This document shows, in pieces, positions 37,042 to 51,150 of a stretch of DNA of 64,000 nt (position 1 is its first letter; every line of letters starts with the position of its first letter). Position numbers and translations under genes: made by a program. Source of the stretch: Rhynchospora pubera. Lineage: Eukaryota > Streptophyta > Magnoliopsida > Poales > Cyperaceae. The stretch lies in contig CM051461.1 in the NCBI GenBank assembly GCA_028095005.1, positions 169,081,144 to 169,145,143 of the forward strand, written 5' to 3'. Below the pieces are notes generated by a model that had not been told where the DNA came from, made no database searches, and saw only the letters and a program-made list of their open reading frames with translations.

Positions 37042-38600
37042 CTTCAGGTAAACTCAGATTTTGTTGTGTAAGATATTTTTATTACTTGCTTAAGGAAATT
37101 TAATGAAGGTTGCCTTTCTTACACTATTGCTAGCTTGATGGACAAACTGATAATAATGCAAAACTGTAAATTATTAAGACATCAGACTTGTTGAGGCTAT
37201 CATGCATGAAACTTGTACATTTAATAATTAATATTCAAAACATAAATAGTAAAGATTGAAGATACATATGCTGTTTTCATTTCAAAACTTTGAATGGTCA
37301 ACATCAATGCATCTGAGCACTTACAATATTATGCATGTTCGAAGAGTACTACTGCAAATGCACTATATATTGTATATTTGCATTTCAATTTCCATCTTCA
37401 TTTACTGGTGAGTCCGTGACCTTCGGATAGTCAACATCAAGTTCTTACCAGGTCAATTTATTGTTCAATTGTCGTAGAGTTCTGCAAAGAAAAAAAGGAA
37501 ACCAAAACCAAACTCAGCAGAGTCAGCTTAAAAGGCATGGCAGCCGAGCATGTCTATTTTTGCAATACTCGACCTAAAATTTGGGTGTTGTTTCCCTTCT
37601 TTTCTGCTAATAGAGCATGTCTTAAATACTTGTGGTATAATGTTGACCGTATTTTTGGTTAGTTCAAGTTATCTTAGATTAATTAGGTTAGGTTGTTTGT
37701 TTTCCAGCTTTTTTTCCTGGTACAAATTTGTGGGTACCAGTTCTTTTTAGGTGGTTTGTTTTTCAAGAAGTTGGCTTGTATATTTTTGTTGGATTCTAAT
37801 CAATGAAACCACTGATATGAGCACTATTTTCTTTTATTAATTTTCTTCTTTTGTTGCTATAGTTAGCTCGCAAGGCCAAAAACCTACAAAATTTCTGTGC
37901 ATATATATAAGGGTGAATATAGCAAATGACATCATTAGCTGCAAAAAACGTTCTTTTAAAATATACGGTCGGAATTGAAAATGTAATGAATTATTACGAA
38001 TAATTTTAATTATTTATGGAAGGAATTGGATTAATTAGTAACCAAAAAAATTGGATCGATTAAGAATATATTGAGTGGAGGAGTTACTACTAACAAAATC
38101 AATATTTTGCTGATTGCATTGCGCTGGTCATTGTGTTCATAGGTTGCAATGCACTTCATGTTTTGTATTTTTTTCTTGTATTTTAACTTTGAAATATATA
38201 TGTTTGGAACTTGGATAACACTTTCTGCGAGAAGAAAAAATTACTGAGCCAACAACAGTACTGCTTGTATATGCATTTCCTTAGGTGCGGTCGACGTGTT
38301 TGTCAAGATGATCATTTCAGCTGCTCTCTGGCGTTCAAACTTCCCAATTGATCAAACACATTAATAGGTAATTAGTTCCATCTAGAGGGCACAAAACAAG
38401 TGCTAAATTGTGCGGTACCTGCCTTTTTGTAAACTGGGTAAGATGTTGTCTCAGCAATAAAAGAAATGATGTGCTAGACATCTTCAATTATAAAACGCAG
38501 AGAAGAAACCTACTCTCCAAGTGATGTGGATCCTCAAACAAGATCAGTGATCAAATTGGTCTACGACTATATATTGGTGAGGTTTTTGACACACAAAGAC
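37042..38600. other. Downstream flank of the bHLH gene
   Basis: Probably holds the 3' untranslated region. No second gene is supported. It contains scattered 'ttcatt' and T-rich stretches and no clear transposon ends. Confidence 0.5.
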
Positions 38601-38689
38601 ATCGCCTAACTCCAAACTTCTCAAGCCATGCATTTTATTCGCCCAACTGCAAAATGTGGTTTGCCATCTCCATCTAGACTAGCAATGAT

Positions 38690-39010
38690 TACCAACCAAC
38701 CAGGAGATGGATCTCAAACTGAATTTTCTCCTCGTCTCTACATTTACACACTAATGCATGACCTACAGGTCCAGAACTCGTTTAAAACAGTTTCAAAGAG
38801 AAAGATAAAGGCTCCTCCAAGGGCAAAGGCGTACACGGCTGTCGCTGATGGACCAGCTCCTAATGCAAGAGAACATTTAACAAAGATGCTGGTCGGCACA
38901 TGGCATCTGTGACCTCCCCACAGACACCTTGGAGACTACAACACACTTGTTCGATTGTTCCTGCAATGTGACTTTGAGACTTTGAGCAAACAACTTGGGA
39001 AATAATTAGT
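38690..39010 (+). pseudogene. LINE reverse-transcriptase zinc-binding (zf-RVT) remnant
   Basis: The plus-strand translation contains LYIYTLMHDLQVQ, then FKTVSKRKIKAPPRAKAY, then REHLTKMLVGTWH, matching the region C-terminal to plant L1-type reverse transcriptases ('IPPRAKAFTWLLL', 'ENL.KR'). After a frameshift, CDLPTDTLETTTHLFDCSC carries the family's Cys...ETTxHLFxxC pattern, followed by an in-frame stop. It is a dead fragment; the reverse transcriptase and endonuclease domains are not nearby. Confidence 0.7.
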
Positions 39011-40231
39011 ACCCGACTAATTAAAATTTCGCCTCCACCAAATTTGAAACAAACTTACTATCTGGTTGACTAATAGGATACTAGAAATAAGGAGGAAAAG
39101 ATGCTTCTAAGACACGATTGATCATCATGTTGTGAGCGATATGAAAACCTCAAAACGAGAAAATATTTCCTCACTGAGTAACGACCCTAAACAGGATCAT
39201 ACTATAAATTGAGAGTGGCATCAGACAATGAGACAAGTTCTGCCAACTGCAAATTCTTTAGTGACTGGTGAGACGACAATTCAGACGTGCTCACCACATT
39301 TACTAGGAAGAATATTGCACCGGTGGATCTAATATAACAGAGAAGATATTTTTTTAGGTTTTTATTTTTGCTAGCATTTTTGTTGCTTCTCTCACTAGTT
39401 ACCTTATGCATATATATCTTGTGATTATTTTTGCTTTGTTTAATGAAATTACTTGTTTAGTGCTCTCGCCAACCTTAAAATTTAGATAGTCCAATATATC
39501 AAAATATGCAACAAATTATGAACAAAAACAAAGACGAGAATAGACCTGGTTTTTTAGTTCTGCATGCCTGCAACATATTTTTATGTCCAAATGACGAAAG
39601 TAACCTTATATATGCTTCGTCAAGTAATTAAATACTAGACTTTTTTTAATTAATATCAAGAGTAATTTTGTCAAAAATATATTGCAGAAGTAAATATTTG
39701 GAACTGTGTTTTATTATTATTATTATTATTATTTGGTTCAAATGGGCTAGAGCCCAATCCAAAATCTCTCATTAAAATTTTTCAATTTTATCTTCAAACC
39801 TGAGAAATGAGAACTATAATTTGCAGTTTTGTCATCGCTTGTAATCGCTTGAACAAAGTGAACATATAAAATAAACAAGATGCACATAAAGACAATTAAA
39901 GTGAACACATACAAAATATAAGTTTTGTCATCCCTTGTTCAAATTTTTATATGCATATTCAACTTATTTTTATTAAATTTATTTGTTTGTATGTGTTCGT
40001 TTTGATTATTTTTTATGTTCACTTTGTCTATTTTATATGTTTGTTTTGTTCAAAGGATGGCAAAACTGCAGAGGACAGTAATCAATTTTCTTTTATAGAA
40101 AGGAATTGGAATTGGAATTCTGATTCTATCGAAATCTATTGATTAGAAAGGTGGAATTGGGTTGATGGGAATTCTCAGTCTTCAAATTATATTTTGAAAT
40201 TCTAAGTCAAAAGGGAGAAATTTGATGATAA
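39011..40231. other. Repeat-poor spacer
   Basis: No gene. There is a short TTA run at about 39712-39732. 'tttgtcatc' and 'gaacaaagtgaacat'-type motifs occur in both orientations around 39830-40060, suggesting a small fold-back. Confidence 0.4.
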
Positions 40232-40257
40232 CTAGCTGTGGTTACGCGCTTCGCGTG
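40232..40257 (-). mobile_element. Helitron 3' end (minus orientation)
   Basis: Read on the minus strand: hairpin ACGCGAAGCGCGT, spacer, then CTAG followed by T, the canonical Helitron 3' structure. The element body therefore extends to the right, towards and probably through the dioxygenase fragment at 42.1-42.9 kb. I could not locate its 5' end. Confidence 0.7.
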
Positions 40258-42133
40258 ATAAATTGCTTTCTGAAGTTGATCACAAAACATCATGATAACT
40301 GAAATTTTTTCTGGAAATCATCATTATACACATATGCACCCTTAAAAATCAAAATTTACAAACTAAAAATTATAAACACCAGATACAGAAAAATGAACTG
40401 GCATCAAATCGGTACCACCCATAAAAAAACACATGGAAAATCCTCTAAATGATTACAGGTGACCTATATATAAAGTTCGCCTTCCTACTGTATAACTAAT
40501 TACTAATTTAATTAAAAATGGACCTCATGACAACCTTTTCAATACTTGAATACACCCAAAAGTCCACTGGTCGTCTATGAAGTTTGCTTTATAGATAGAT
40601 AATATATGGTTGTCAGAAACCCATAGTATTTGGCATCCTAATTACATGAGGCTAATTTTTCTATTGCCTATCCAGCACGACATAACAAATTTGAATAAAT
40701 TATAGATAAAATAAGAAAGTAACATTAAATTTCTTGTAATATGGGAGCCTACATTAGCATGCCTTCTGACTTAAAATAGCAAATATCAGTTTTTGTCTTG
40801 GCTTAGTTACTTTTGTACGATGATTTCTTACCTACTTACCTACAATATATATTTAGACAGAAACATTAGAAAATATTTTCAAATACCATTTATTGTAGTT
40901 CAACCTTGTATTAGGTACAATGACAGATCAAACTTACAGATTTTGTTGGTTATAATGCCGCAAAACTATACACCTAATCAATAATGTACACAATCTGTTG
41001 ATGAGCATCCCAATAGAATTTTAACTAACACAGTTGAAGATAACTCATTCTAACAGATCTTATACATTTATACATTTTAAATGGACACAATATGTTGACA
41101 TTTGCTCTTTGTACCTACACATAATTAAAATTCTCTAACAAAAGAAAATTAAATTGATAATGAAAAATAATTTGAAAAATCAGAATAGAAATTTTCAAAG
41201 AGTAGTTTTGCCTTAATCATTGACCAAGTTCATATGAGGTATTGCTATAAAGGCATATGTAGTCCCAGAGTATTACATGCATGATCGAAACAAAGTGCAG
41301 TCTAATTTATATGTAAATCAATAAAATTACATGCCCAATACAACAAACAAATTCTTTTCTCAATGTAGAAAACCTGATCTTTGGATAATTTCTTCATCCA
41401 AAGAAGAATATAAGGGCAAAGAAGTAACAAAACTCAGAATAAATAATGCAAAAATACATGAAATAGCTTTGAGCATTTCATTGGGGCTAGCAGATTCAAA
41501 TTGGAGTGATTTGTCGAATTCATGACAGAAAGTTGGGAATTAAAAATCTTGCCTTATAACTAAATTAGTTATACACACATTAGAATAGCTAAATGGTTAG
41601 ATTTTTTTTTTCTTGAATTGATTTAGTCCCTATAGTAAGAAACAGAAAAATGAAAATAGTGAATTAAACAAATTTACCAAATCAAATTAGGAAAAAGTAT
41701 TTAATCCAGAGAAAAACATATAATAAATCTATAACTCTCTATAAAGTATCAGTATAGTCGATCTTACAAAATCTATTGTATTCTATTAATTCATTGACAA
41801 CAGTGCATAACAAAGCCTTTTAATACTGTTTATGGACACCACATGCTTAAAATATGTAAAGAGTCATATTTTATCCTGTAAAATGTGATTCCAATTTCAA
41901 GCACTCATCAAAATGGTACAAAGCAGAAAACAAATAGGCAAACTCATACAAACTATAATTACTAATATCAATTATTGTATAAAAAGTAGACAATCAATTC
42001 AGGTGTAAACTGCCATATAATTGTCCCTAAACCTAATTAATGAAACAACACATAAATTCAGTGGAAACAAAATGGAGAAAAAACACATCAATCAATTCAA
42101 TTTACTAAATATTAATTGCTCGATTAATTTTTT

Positions 42134-42864
42134 TTAATATATCGCATTTAAAAGAATGATGCAGCAATCCTTTTCAAAGTGCTCATAATAATAATAGCCA
42201 AGTACGTCGGTCATATAGGCCAAATTAACCATGATTGCATCATTAAGAGGCTGCACCAGGACCCACTCATCATCCTTAAGTACCTTCAAGCATGCTACAT
42301 CATCTTGTATCAACAATGTAATTGCTCCCGTATCAGACTGGGCTTGTAGATACAATGCAAGGTCAAGCTGGGGGCATAGGGGTAGAAACTCACAGTTATA
42401 TTTTGATACATGTCCCCAATTGCATCCTCAATGTATGGGAGTGGTAGGTTTAGGCTTTGAGAGATGATTCTAAATTGTATTGTGTCACCACTTTTCTGGG
42501 ATATTAACGCATACCAGAGTAAGTATTTCTGATAATTAAAAGGTCCTACATCACATTTGAACCACATTATTAATGAAAGCTAAAAATTCTAAAATAACAA
42601 CATATGTAAGACTAAAAGTTCATATATTTCAACAGTGTATGAACTACAAAGTTCACATAAAGAAATAATTGATAATTTTTACACATGATTGTATGGTTAG
42701 ACACGTTATTTCATAAATTCAATTTTACCTATAATTGGGGATAAAATCAGGCCACTTGATGGGATCTCTCCTCTCCAACGACAACTTATGGTGGTGAAAA
42801 TAATCTCTCCAATCCATCACGGTATCATCCCTGCAAGCATTTTGCTTCCGTACCCTGAGTAGCG
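42134..42864 (-). pseudogene. Broken 2-oxoglutarate/Fe(II) dioxygenase fragment, two exons
   Basis: Part of a plant DOXC-type dioxygenase. The upstream exon piece (42864-42729) encodes RYSGYGSKMLA and, after a frameshift, DWRDYFHHHKLSLERRDP and WPDFIPNY, ending at a proper donor. A 200-bp intron ends TTATCAG. The second piece (from 42528) has ISQSLNLPLPYIEDAIGDMY, QNITVSFYP, a frameshift, then LQAQSDTGAITLLIQDD and DEWVLVQPLNDAIMVNL. The first iron ligand of the HxD motif is changed (AQSD for AHSD), and the distal His and Arg are absent. Both ends of the gene are missing. It is in the same orientation as the Helitron end at 40232. Confidence 0.8.
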
Positions 42865-43870
42865 GGGCCTACTGTCAGCTTAGCCCCGATCGACCTTATC
42901 TCATTAAAGGAGTGAAGGTGGCATGCCATGGTTGATGACGTGGAAAGCACCCATTAGGCGTATGGCGCCATGGCGGGGTGGGGTTAGGCGAGGAGAGTGG
43001 GGTTGGGGGCGGAGAGAGTGGGGTTGGATGTAGGAAGGAGGGAGATTGACAAAGCCTTATTCAGAGAGGATCTGAACTCTCTGGGGAAGGGGAGATAAAT
43101 TGCTTCCATAACGTAAGAAACATTTCGTTGCTCTCCCGATGGAGAAATAGAGAGTGCTCGGAGAAACAAAGAAATAGAGAGGGGTCGCTGATGAAGAAAG
43201 AGGAGAGACGGAAAGATCGAAGCAGACGACAGACAGATCGAGATCGAATTTTGATCCCACGATCCAGAGCATTTCACATGGAGTGATGACGTCATCAGAA
43301 ACACTGTAGATAATACCCTGGAATTGGAGTATTTTTTGATGATTTTTGATGATTGATAGAGTGCGTTCAATCAACCTTTCTTCTGGTCACTGATGAAGTC
43401 CTTTCAATTCTTCTAGTTGCTCATCCGTTCAAGTTATTTCATTTCAAAATCAAATTATATTTTTTTTCACTGAAATCAATTCTAAACAAATCCATATATT
43501 CCTAATTTGTTTCCAATCAGAGCCATACTCATTCTCTTTTCGTTGTGCAGAGCGCATCCACATTTTTATTATTATATTTGAATATATTTATTGTGGAGCT
43601 TCAAATTAAAGATCATTTATTCTTTAATGAAGCACCTTAGCTCTCTTGTTTGAATTTAATTCGAAAAATTAAAGTTTTCTGAAAGATTACTTGATGTTAT
43701 AAAATAGATAAAAACATATTTGATATTATTGAATATCGGTCAAATTACATATGAAAGTACGCTTATTTGATAATAAAATCTTTAGAATTTGGAGACACTC
43801 AAAATATAGAAGTTGTAGATTATTTCTTAATCTTTTGACAAAACTTTGAATCACGTTATATATAAAAGAT

Positions 43871-44185
43871 GAGCAAGGTTTCAATGCCAACATTTTGGTT
43901 GTCCCTAAATGCCAACATTCCATTAATTAGTTACTTTTTCAAAATTTTAAAATTACAACGTCAAATCAAAATCACTCATCTTATTGAATTTAACGACCGA
44001 TGCGTTTTCATATAAGTTTTGTAAATTTTATAATTTATTTGATACTTCATCAAGAGGTAGAGAAAATAAACAAACCTTATTAATTATGATAGATTCATTC
44101 TAATACGTTCATGTTTCAGTCTTTGATGGAGTAATAAACTTCAAAATTTACAAAATTTATATGAAAACGCATCGGTCATTATAAC
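43871..44185. mobile_element. Truncated copy of the Mutator-type MITE
   Basis: It starts GAGCAAGGTTTCAATGCC and follows the element at 10176-10607 through 'ttttggttg', 'aacgaccgatgcgttttcat' and the opposing half, but the right terminal repeat is rearranged. Confidence 0.7.
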
Positions 44186-45428
44186 GTATATGATTGCCCC
44201 AAATACCAACATTCTACTATTTCATTACTTTTAAATATTTGAAAGTACTGATTTTTTATAACGATCTACGATACAATTAATAATTTAACATATATTGATG
44301 TATAGCGGCACTTTTTCTTTAGAAACATAACGGTCTACCATCTAGAACTGCTATTTAAATATTTGAACACTATATTAAAAGTAAAATGGGAACACTATAT
44401 TTAAATAGCGGCCGCTCTTTAAACATTTGAACACTATATTAAATTTTTTTTAAAAAAAAAACCTAAGAACCAGGAAGACAAGTCTGCTCCAGTGCATGCG
44501 CTTTTCGTTTGTTATCCTACTGCAGAAGCCCAAATGTCTAGCTGGGCTAAACTCATGAAACGCTTGATTTACAGAATGCAATTTAAGGATTCTTGTCTGC
44601 AAAAGCCCAGCAATATATTTTTGCAAATTAATGAAAAACAATATTGATTAACGTCATTGGAAGAAACTCCATCAACCGCCATCGCTGTGCAGCGCTCTCT
44701 TATGGTCCTCTTATCTAGTGTTTATTTTTTTTTATTCATTCTATTATTATAAGTGTTCACTTTATTAGATATAAATGTTTACTGTGTTCAATATGTTTAT
44801 TTTGTCTTTTTATTTCCTACTCAATGTTCGATTGGGTAAATACAAATATTATGTTAATTAAGTATAAATGTTCAGTTAGTTGTAATAAAAAACATAAATG
44901 CTATAAGAAAAATGTTCATTTTATTAAGTATAAATGTTTAGTTTCGAAAATACAAATGTTCAGTTTAGTAAGTACAATGTTCAGTTTATTAAGTATTCAT
45001 TTTCAGCTTTTTAATGGGTGCGTATGAAAATAGAAGAGATCACAAACCGGATAAAAAGTACATGAAAAAATTAGAAAGGGTCATGAATCGATCCGGCGCA
45101 ACTAAAAAATTTTCCTTCTCTGCTCCTAGGATGTCCCTCTTCTTTTTTTCAAAAATTTTCAATTTAGGAAGTATAAATATTCAGATTATTAAGTATATAT
45201 GCGTAGCTTATTAAGTATAAATGTTCGTCTTATTACGTATAAATGAATGAGACGGAAAAGATGCTTAGTTTTAACGACATACGAGACTCGAGCGATGGAG
45301 CGTCCTATATTCAGCAATGGCACGTGACGTGATGGCAGATTTACCATAGCTGAATGAAATATGTTTGTGTGGTGATTGACACCTGATTCTAAAAAATATA
45401 TATTTTTGCTCTTGGATATAAATTATAA
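44186..45428. other. Spacer with repeats of 'aagtataaatgttc'
   Basis: No gene. From about 44750 to 45240 the unit 'ta(a/t)taagtataaatgttca' recurs many times at irregular spacing, as in an old low-order tandem repeat. 'gaacactatattaaa' recurs at 44366 and 44426. Confidence 0.5.
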
Positions 45429-45457
45429 CTAGTGAATGCATCGCGCTTCGCGCGATG
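45429..45457 (-). mobile_element. Helitron 3' end (minus orientation)
   Basis: Minus strand: hairpin ATCGCGCGAAGCGCGAT, a short spacer TGCATTCA, then CTAG followed by TT. The body would extend to higher coordinates. The hairpin is like that at 40244-40256. Confidence 0.7.
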
Positions 45458-46225
45458 AATGGTCAACATGAATATGTTTCAATTAATAACAACAGCTTAA
45501 ATACAATATGAATTTTTGTTCAACCAAAAAATAAAATAAAAATCTGAAGCCAAATAGTTATTTTACCAGAGAACATCTCTCATGTTCAAGTGGTTAAGAT
45601 GTTGATTATTATTTTTTCAACACCATCAAGATCAGCATCTCGAAACGTCTGTATCATGTTAAAAAAAAATGTTCATCATTTTAGTAAAACAAATCACATA
45701 TGATAGCAAAATATATATATATGACCACAAATTATAAGAGTTACATTCTATATTATAGTTTCTAGAGGGCTACCAGTCATATTCGTATCAATTTGATATG
45801 TATAGCACCTTATCAAAGGCACAAATGATGGAAAATGAAAGTTAATTTATTAGACAATATTAACTAAGAACCCATGATGTTCAATGCATAGAGGTAATGG
45901 TTTAATGTCGGTATGTTACAATTGAAATAAAAGACACTTACCTCTTCACCTGAATACAACCGAGAAATGTATAATGTTTATACTTTAAATGTTTTCAACA
46001 AACCAAAAGTTTTGCAGTGCATTCAGTAGAATACTGATTCCCAACTCATTCATCATAAACCTGAAATTTCAAAAAAAGTTAATCAGATTAATATATGTAA
46101 TGGTAGAAAGGAAAAAATAATATGCAATAGAAGACGTATATTTTACTTAAGCTTAAAGCTTACATTTAACCAAAAAATTAAAATAACAATGCTCAGAGGA
46201 AAATACAACACATCTTTACATAAAT

Positions 46226-46226
46226 A

Positions 46227-46284
<58 letters not shown>
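46226..46284. repeat. AAT microsatellite
   Basis: Perfect (AAT)n run. Confidence 0.9.
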
Positions 46285-47328
46285 TATAGCACAACGTACT
46301 ATGCCTACATTTTTTTCACATTCATATATTAGAAGAACCAATTACAAAGAACCTAATAAGCACCTTGACCTTGGAAATTAAATTATTTATTCCCTCGGTA
46401 TGAAAATTTGAGGACCCCATACTTATAAATTTGAAAAAGGTGCACACGATGGAAGCAAAAAAATAATCAGATTGGAACTGGATCAGATACACCGCCGTTT
46501 TTTTCTGATCCTCTTCTCCTTTTGTTCACGTGATCCAGTTCCACATAGCTGGATGGTGTGTTCTAGCATATGGTATGTCCAGCACGTGAAAAGTTCTGTT
46601 ATTTTTTCTATGAACTTTTCACTGCCTCTTTCAGTGCAACCCATTATACCTATATAAATGTGGAGTAGGCAGTTTTCGTCAAAATTCACGCCTATGAACA
46701 GTGCTCCTTCTGTTTTTCCGAGCGAATTATCCTGTCCCTTTGCTACAATCCTACGGTGGGATTTTGGAAAGAGAAGAACGTTGCTCCTCTGTATATTTCT
46801 GTGCACTTGGTCTGCTGCTATAAATGTGTAGCGTGGTTCTATTTAGTCATCTAACTATGCATTTGCGATCTTGGTCCGCGCCATTTATTGTCGATCGAGC
46901 TTTTTTTTGCTATCGTTCAGCCTGTATTCTCTCTCCTTATTCCCACCGATCTGTTCCCATCCAAAAATGACAACGCTACTAGCCTACTAGTCGGCTTCCT
47001 CTCTCTACTCTTTCTCTCCCACAGAGATGAATAGTTTTATTCCTCAATTTCTCGACCGTGCGCCGAACAATCGCGGTGGTTGGTCACGGATCTTACCTCT
47101 CCTCACCAGGACGATTTAATAGAGATCTGTCTCGAGCATTATATCGACTTTTCGAGGCAAGGGGAGGGCAAAAGCATCGGGGCGGAGAGAAATAGTTCTA
47201 CCGTTGTTTCGACCTCAGACCTATACCACTTTCGACCTCTGTTTGAATTCGCTGTCGCTTCCTCTGAGGTTGATTTTTGTTGCTTCTTACAGAGAGGGGT
47301 AAAAGATGATGCACACGTTGTCTTAGTT

Positions 47329-48080
47329 AATAATAAATCGATTGTTTAAGTGTTTGATTTAACTTTGATTATTTGTTCTAACGGTTAACTGTTCTGGTCT
47401 ATGATGTGACCTTCAATTTGTTTTGGTAAAGTGATGAAAGTGCGAAATTCTGTTGCTGATTACGTTTATGCATGCATGGGATTTGGGCTCAAATATTTTC
47501 TTATACTATCTGATTATTTTTTTTATAATATTAGCTAATTTTATTCTGTACTTTATGTTGTCAGGTAATAGTCAACTACAAGGCTCTTCCATAAATCTAA
47601 TTCGTACGCTGAAAAATACTGGTATGATATTATGCTGATTTTCTTAAAATTACTTCTGTGAAATTTGTATTTGTGCTGTTCAAGTCAGATGTAAAGATTC
47701 TATTTGTTTTCTATTCTGAATAATAAATCGATTGTTTAATTGTTTGATTGAACTTTGATTATTTGCTCTAATGATTAAATGTTCTCATCTGTGGTGTGAC
47801 TTTCAATTTGTAAAGAACTGGTATGATATTCTGCAAATCTTTTCTTAATTACTTTTGCGAACTTTGTGTTTGTGCTATTCGAATCAGATATATAGATAGT
47901 ATTTTTTTTTTATTCTGAGTAGTTAATTGACTTTTTAAGTGTTTGATTGATCTTTAATTATTTTGTTCAACGGCGTTTAATGTTCTGTTCTATGTTGTGA
48001 CTTTTAATTTGTTTTTGTAAAGTGACGAAAGTGCGAAATCCTGTTATTGATTACATTTATACAAGCATGGGATTTGTACT
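47329..48080. repeat. Three irregular direct repeats within the Helitron cluster
   Basis: 'gattgtttaagtgtttgatt...tttgattatttg' begins at about 47338, 47728 and 47930; the first and third copies also share 'gtgcgaaat(t/c)ctgtt' and 'gcatgggatttg'. The copies are diverged. Confidence 0.6.
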
Positions 48081-50401
48081 CTAATATTTTCCTATGCTAT
48101 TTAATTATTTTTTTTATGTTAGCTACTTCTATTCTGTAATTAATTTTGTTAAGTGATAGTGAAGCTATAAATTCGTTAAATTGATTTGCTTGATTATTGA
48201 ATGTGGTTGTCTTAAAAATTATACGACAGAAGAAATATTAAAAAAAAATAAACCGTCGCATCTCTTTTTCTTTCATTGCCTTTTTCCTCTTTTTAGATCA
48301 TAATCGACCAAACATATTTTGAGAGATATAATGTTTACTGAGTATAACATATAGTTTCTACTTTGTATTGTCTTTATATGCAGTAAAAATCCTCCATCAT
48401 CTATTTTATTTTACTAAATATATATTATTTAAATTTTAGTTTATTTTTAGCTTATAAATGTGGAGTGGTAATACACAAAATTTTGCTATGCCAAAGGATA
48501 CTCTCTTCATTGTTAATTTTTCTTGCATTAACTGCCACAAGTCATTCCAGTAGAAATGACATAAAAGTATTGATATGAATTGATATAGTTTTTGTTAGAA
48601 TTTATAAGTACAGGAGGACTGCTAATATGGACAACTCGGACATGGTATACTGATAATGAGGTCTGAACTTGCCACTTTATTTTTGTCTCTTGACAATTCC
48701 TTCTTCTTGCTAATTGTAGATCTGGGAGACCATGCAAGTTTGGGAGACGAGTAAGTGAGGGGTAGGTTGTCCATACTTTTCCTACTTTTCCAACCATGTA
48801 CACTTTGACAATGGTAGATAGTAAAAAAATTGTGCTCTTCTCACCAAGACAAGTTCACCGAGACCCCCTTCCTTGGTTTCTATCCATCAGGCCGAGGTGG
48901 CTGGAGGTCTGCTATGCAGGATGCGCCACCAAACGCGCAGGTAGTTTCCAAGCAAGTCATATTTCGTGAGTTTCATTTTTATTTATCCAAAATTTTTTAT
49001 TTGTACAAGGAGACTGATTTATTTTCCCGACCAAAATACATAAAATGGAAAATGAGTGGTGGGAGAATTTCTTCAGCTTTATTTATATTAAGAAATTTCA
49101 ATTAATATTGTTGCTTCTCGATTTTATTCTTCTTCTGAAACACATAATATGGTTACAATGGTGATTTATTCCTGAACGAATATGGTACACAGAGCTGGCC
49201 TAGACATTGAATAGTTCTTAATGTTTGGATTTTTGTAATTTATTTTAAAAGAAGTACAGTTTAATCTTATGTTTATCATAATTGATAAAATTAGTGATAT
49301 CTTAATTTACTCGAAAAAGGGCTTCATTGAAGTAATTTGAAAATGTGAGTTGTGAACTATTACTCATTTAAAAAAGTATCGTACATAGTTTTAAATTACA
49401 ATAATTTTTTTGTTTACTTGTTGTACAGGTATTCTGAAGTCAATTCTGTAGTCCTTTTGATGAGAATAGCAATCTGCCTTGAAGTTGTATTGCTTACCAG
49501 ATAGTAGTATTGGTAAGGACTATAGAAGAGGATTTAGTACTTGCAGGAATGAGCTCAAATAGTTTAGTCTACTTATTAGCCTTGTATTGATTTTAATTTT
49601 TTTTAATGCATCTCGCTTAATTAACATGTCTTTCATTGTTAGAGTCCATTCATGCATAGTTTTCATTGCATCCGTTTGTTTATTTTTTTTTTCTGTGATT
49701 GTTATCTCCTAATCTTTTAACGTTTATAAAAAAACAAAGTTCTTCTTTGTATGCGTGTTATATCGGCTCACTTTTGACTTTGAATTTTGCATTGTTAGAT
49801 ACGACAATTTTAAATAACAAAGTCAATGGCCACGTCTTACTCTTTCATCTACGTTTGGTTCATATATTTGTTCTTATTAAATTTGGCATCTCCCTTAATT
49901 TTTGTCTTCTTCTGAATGTTACGTTGACCTGCTTTTCATTTGAATTTCTGCATTATTATTTACGACAAGATAAACTACTAAAGTCAATGCTGTCAAAATA
50001 TTGGTACGTCACGTATTGTTTTTTTTGTACACGTCATTGCTCGGTCATTTTTTGTTGCATTCGCTTAGTTAGTAGACGAAATCAGCCGTAGTTCATTATT
50101 TTTTGGGCATTCCTCTTATTCTTCGATCCCATTTCTGTGCTTTAATTTTTTTTATGTAGTTGTCATTTTTTATTTTTAACGTTTACATATTCTCAATCAT
50201 GAGTGTTGTCATCTTCTATATATATATATATATATGTATATTTTTTTTATATAGTTGTCATCTTCTATTTTTATGTAGTTGTCATTTTCAAGACAATGTG
50301 AACTACTACTAAAGTCAACGAAATATTTTGATATTTTGAACACGTGTTATTGTTACATACCAGTACAAGCAATTAACACCAGAAAAATATTAACATTTTT
50401 T

Positions 50402-51150
50402 TATACTATAAAATTAATAAAACTTTTGTAATACCATTATTTTTAAATATTCATACATATCGCTTACAGATCCTATAAAAAATAAAAATAATAATAAAAA
50501 CTACAAAAAAAATAAGACTTCTATAATGTAAACAGTAATACCAGATAGCTCGTTAGCACAGACTTTAATATCGACGATATATGCATGCAAAAATTTATTA
50601 ATCTGTACCTAATACTTTAATTCTTCACAATTTAATAACTTTTGTTTATTTTTTTTCAAATAAATCATACATCCTTTATTATTTTATCATTCACATTTAC
50701 TCAAACAAACAGTTATCTTTCAACCGAACTTTTAAAACGTCTAAAACAAATGTAATCAACATTTAAACGATAAATTTTATACTATATAATTAATACAACT
50801 TTTGTAATACTATTATTTTTAAATATTCATACATATCGCTTACGGATCTTACAAAAAATAAAAATAAAAATAAAAACTACAACAAAAAAAATAAAACGCA
50901 TTCTATAATGTACACAGTAATACTAGATAGCTTGTCAGCACGAACTTTAATATCGATGATATATATACACACAAAAATTTATTGACATGTACCAAATACT
51001 TTCATTCTTCACAATTTAATAACTTTTATTTATTCTTTTGAAATGAATCACACATCCTTTATTGTTTTATCATCCACATTTACTCAAACAAACAGCTGTC
51101 TTTCAACCGAACTTTTAAAACGCCTAAAACAAATGGTAATCAACATTTGA
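50402..51150. repeat. Direct duplication of about 372 bp
   Basis: 'tttaaatattcatacatatcgctta' occurs at about 50443 and 50815, with matching sequence before and after ('aaaactacaa', 'gataccagatagct'-type, 'actcaaacaaacag'). The copies differ at many single positions. Confidence 0.7.

Noticed and set aside
43057..43374. Overlapping minus-strand frames with Leu/Ser-rich product
   Set aside because: Low-complexity translation in two frames and no link to the dioxygenase fragment.
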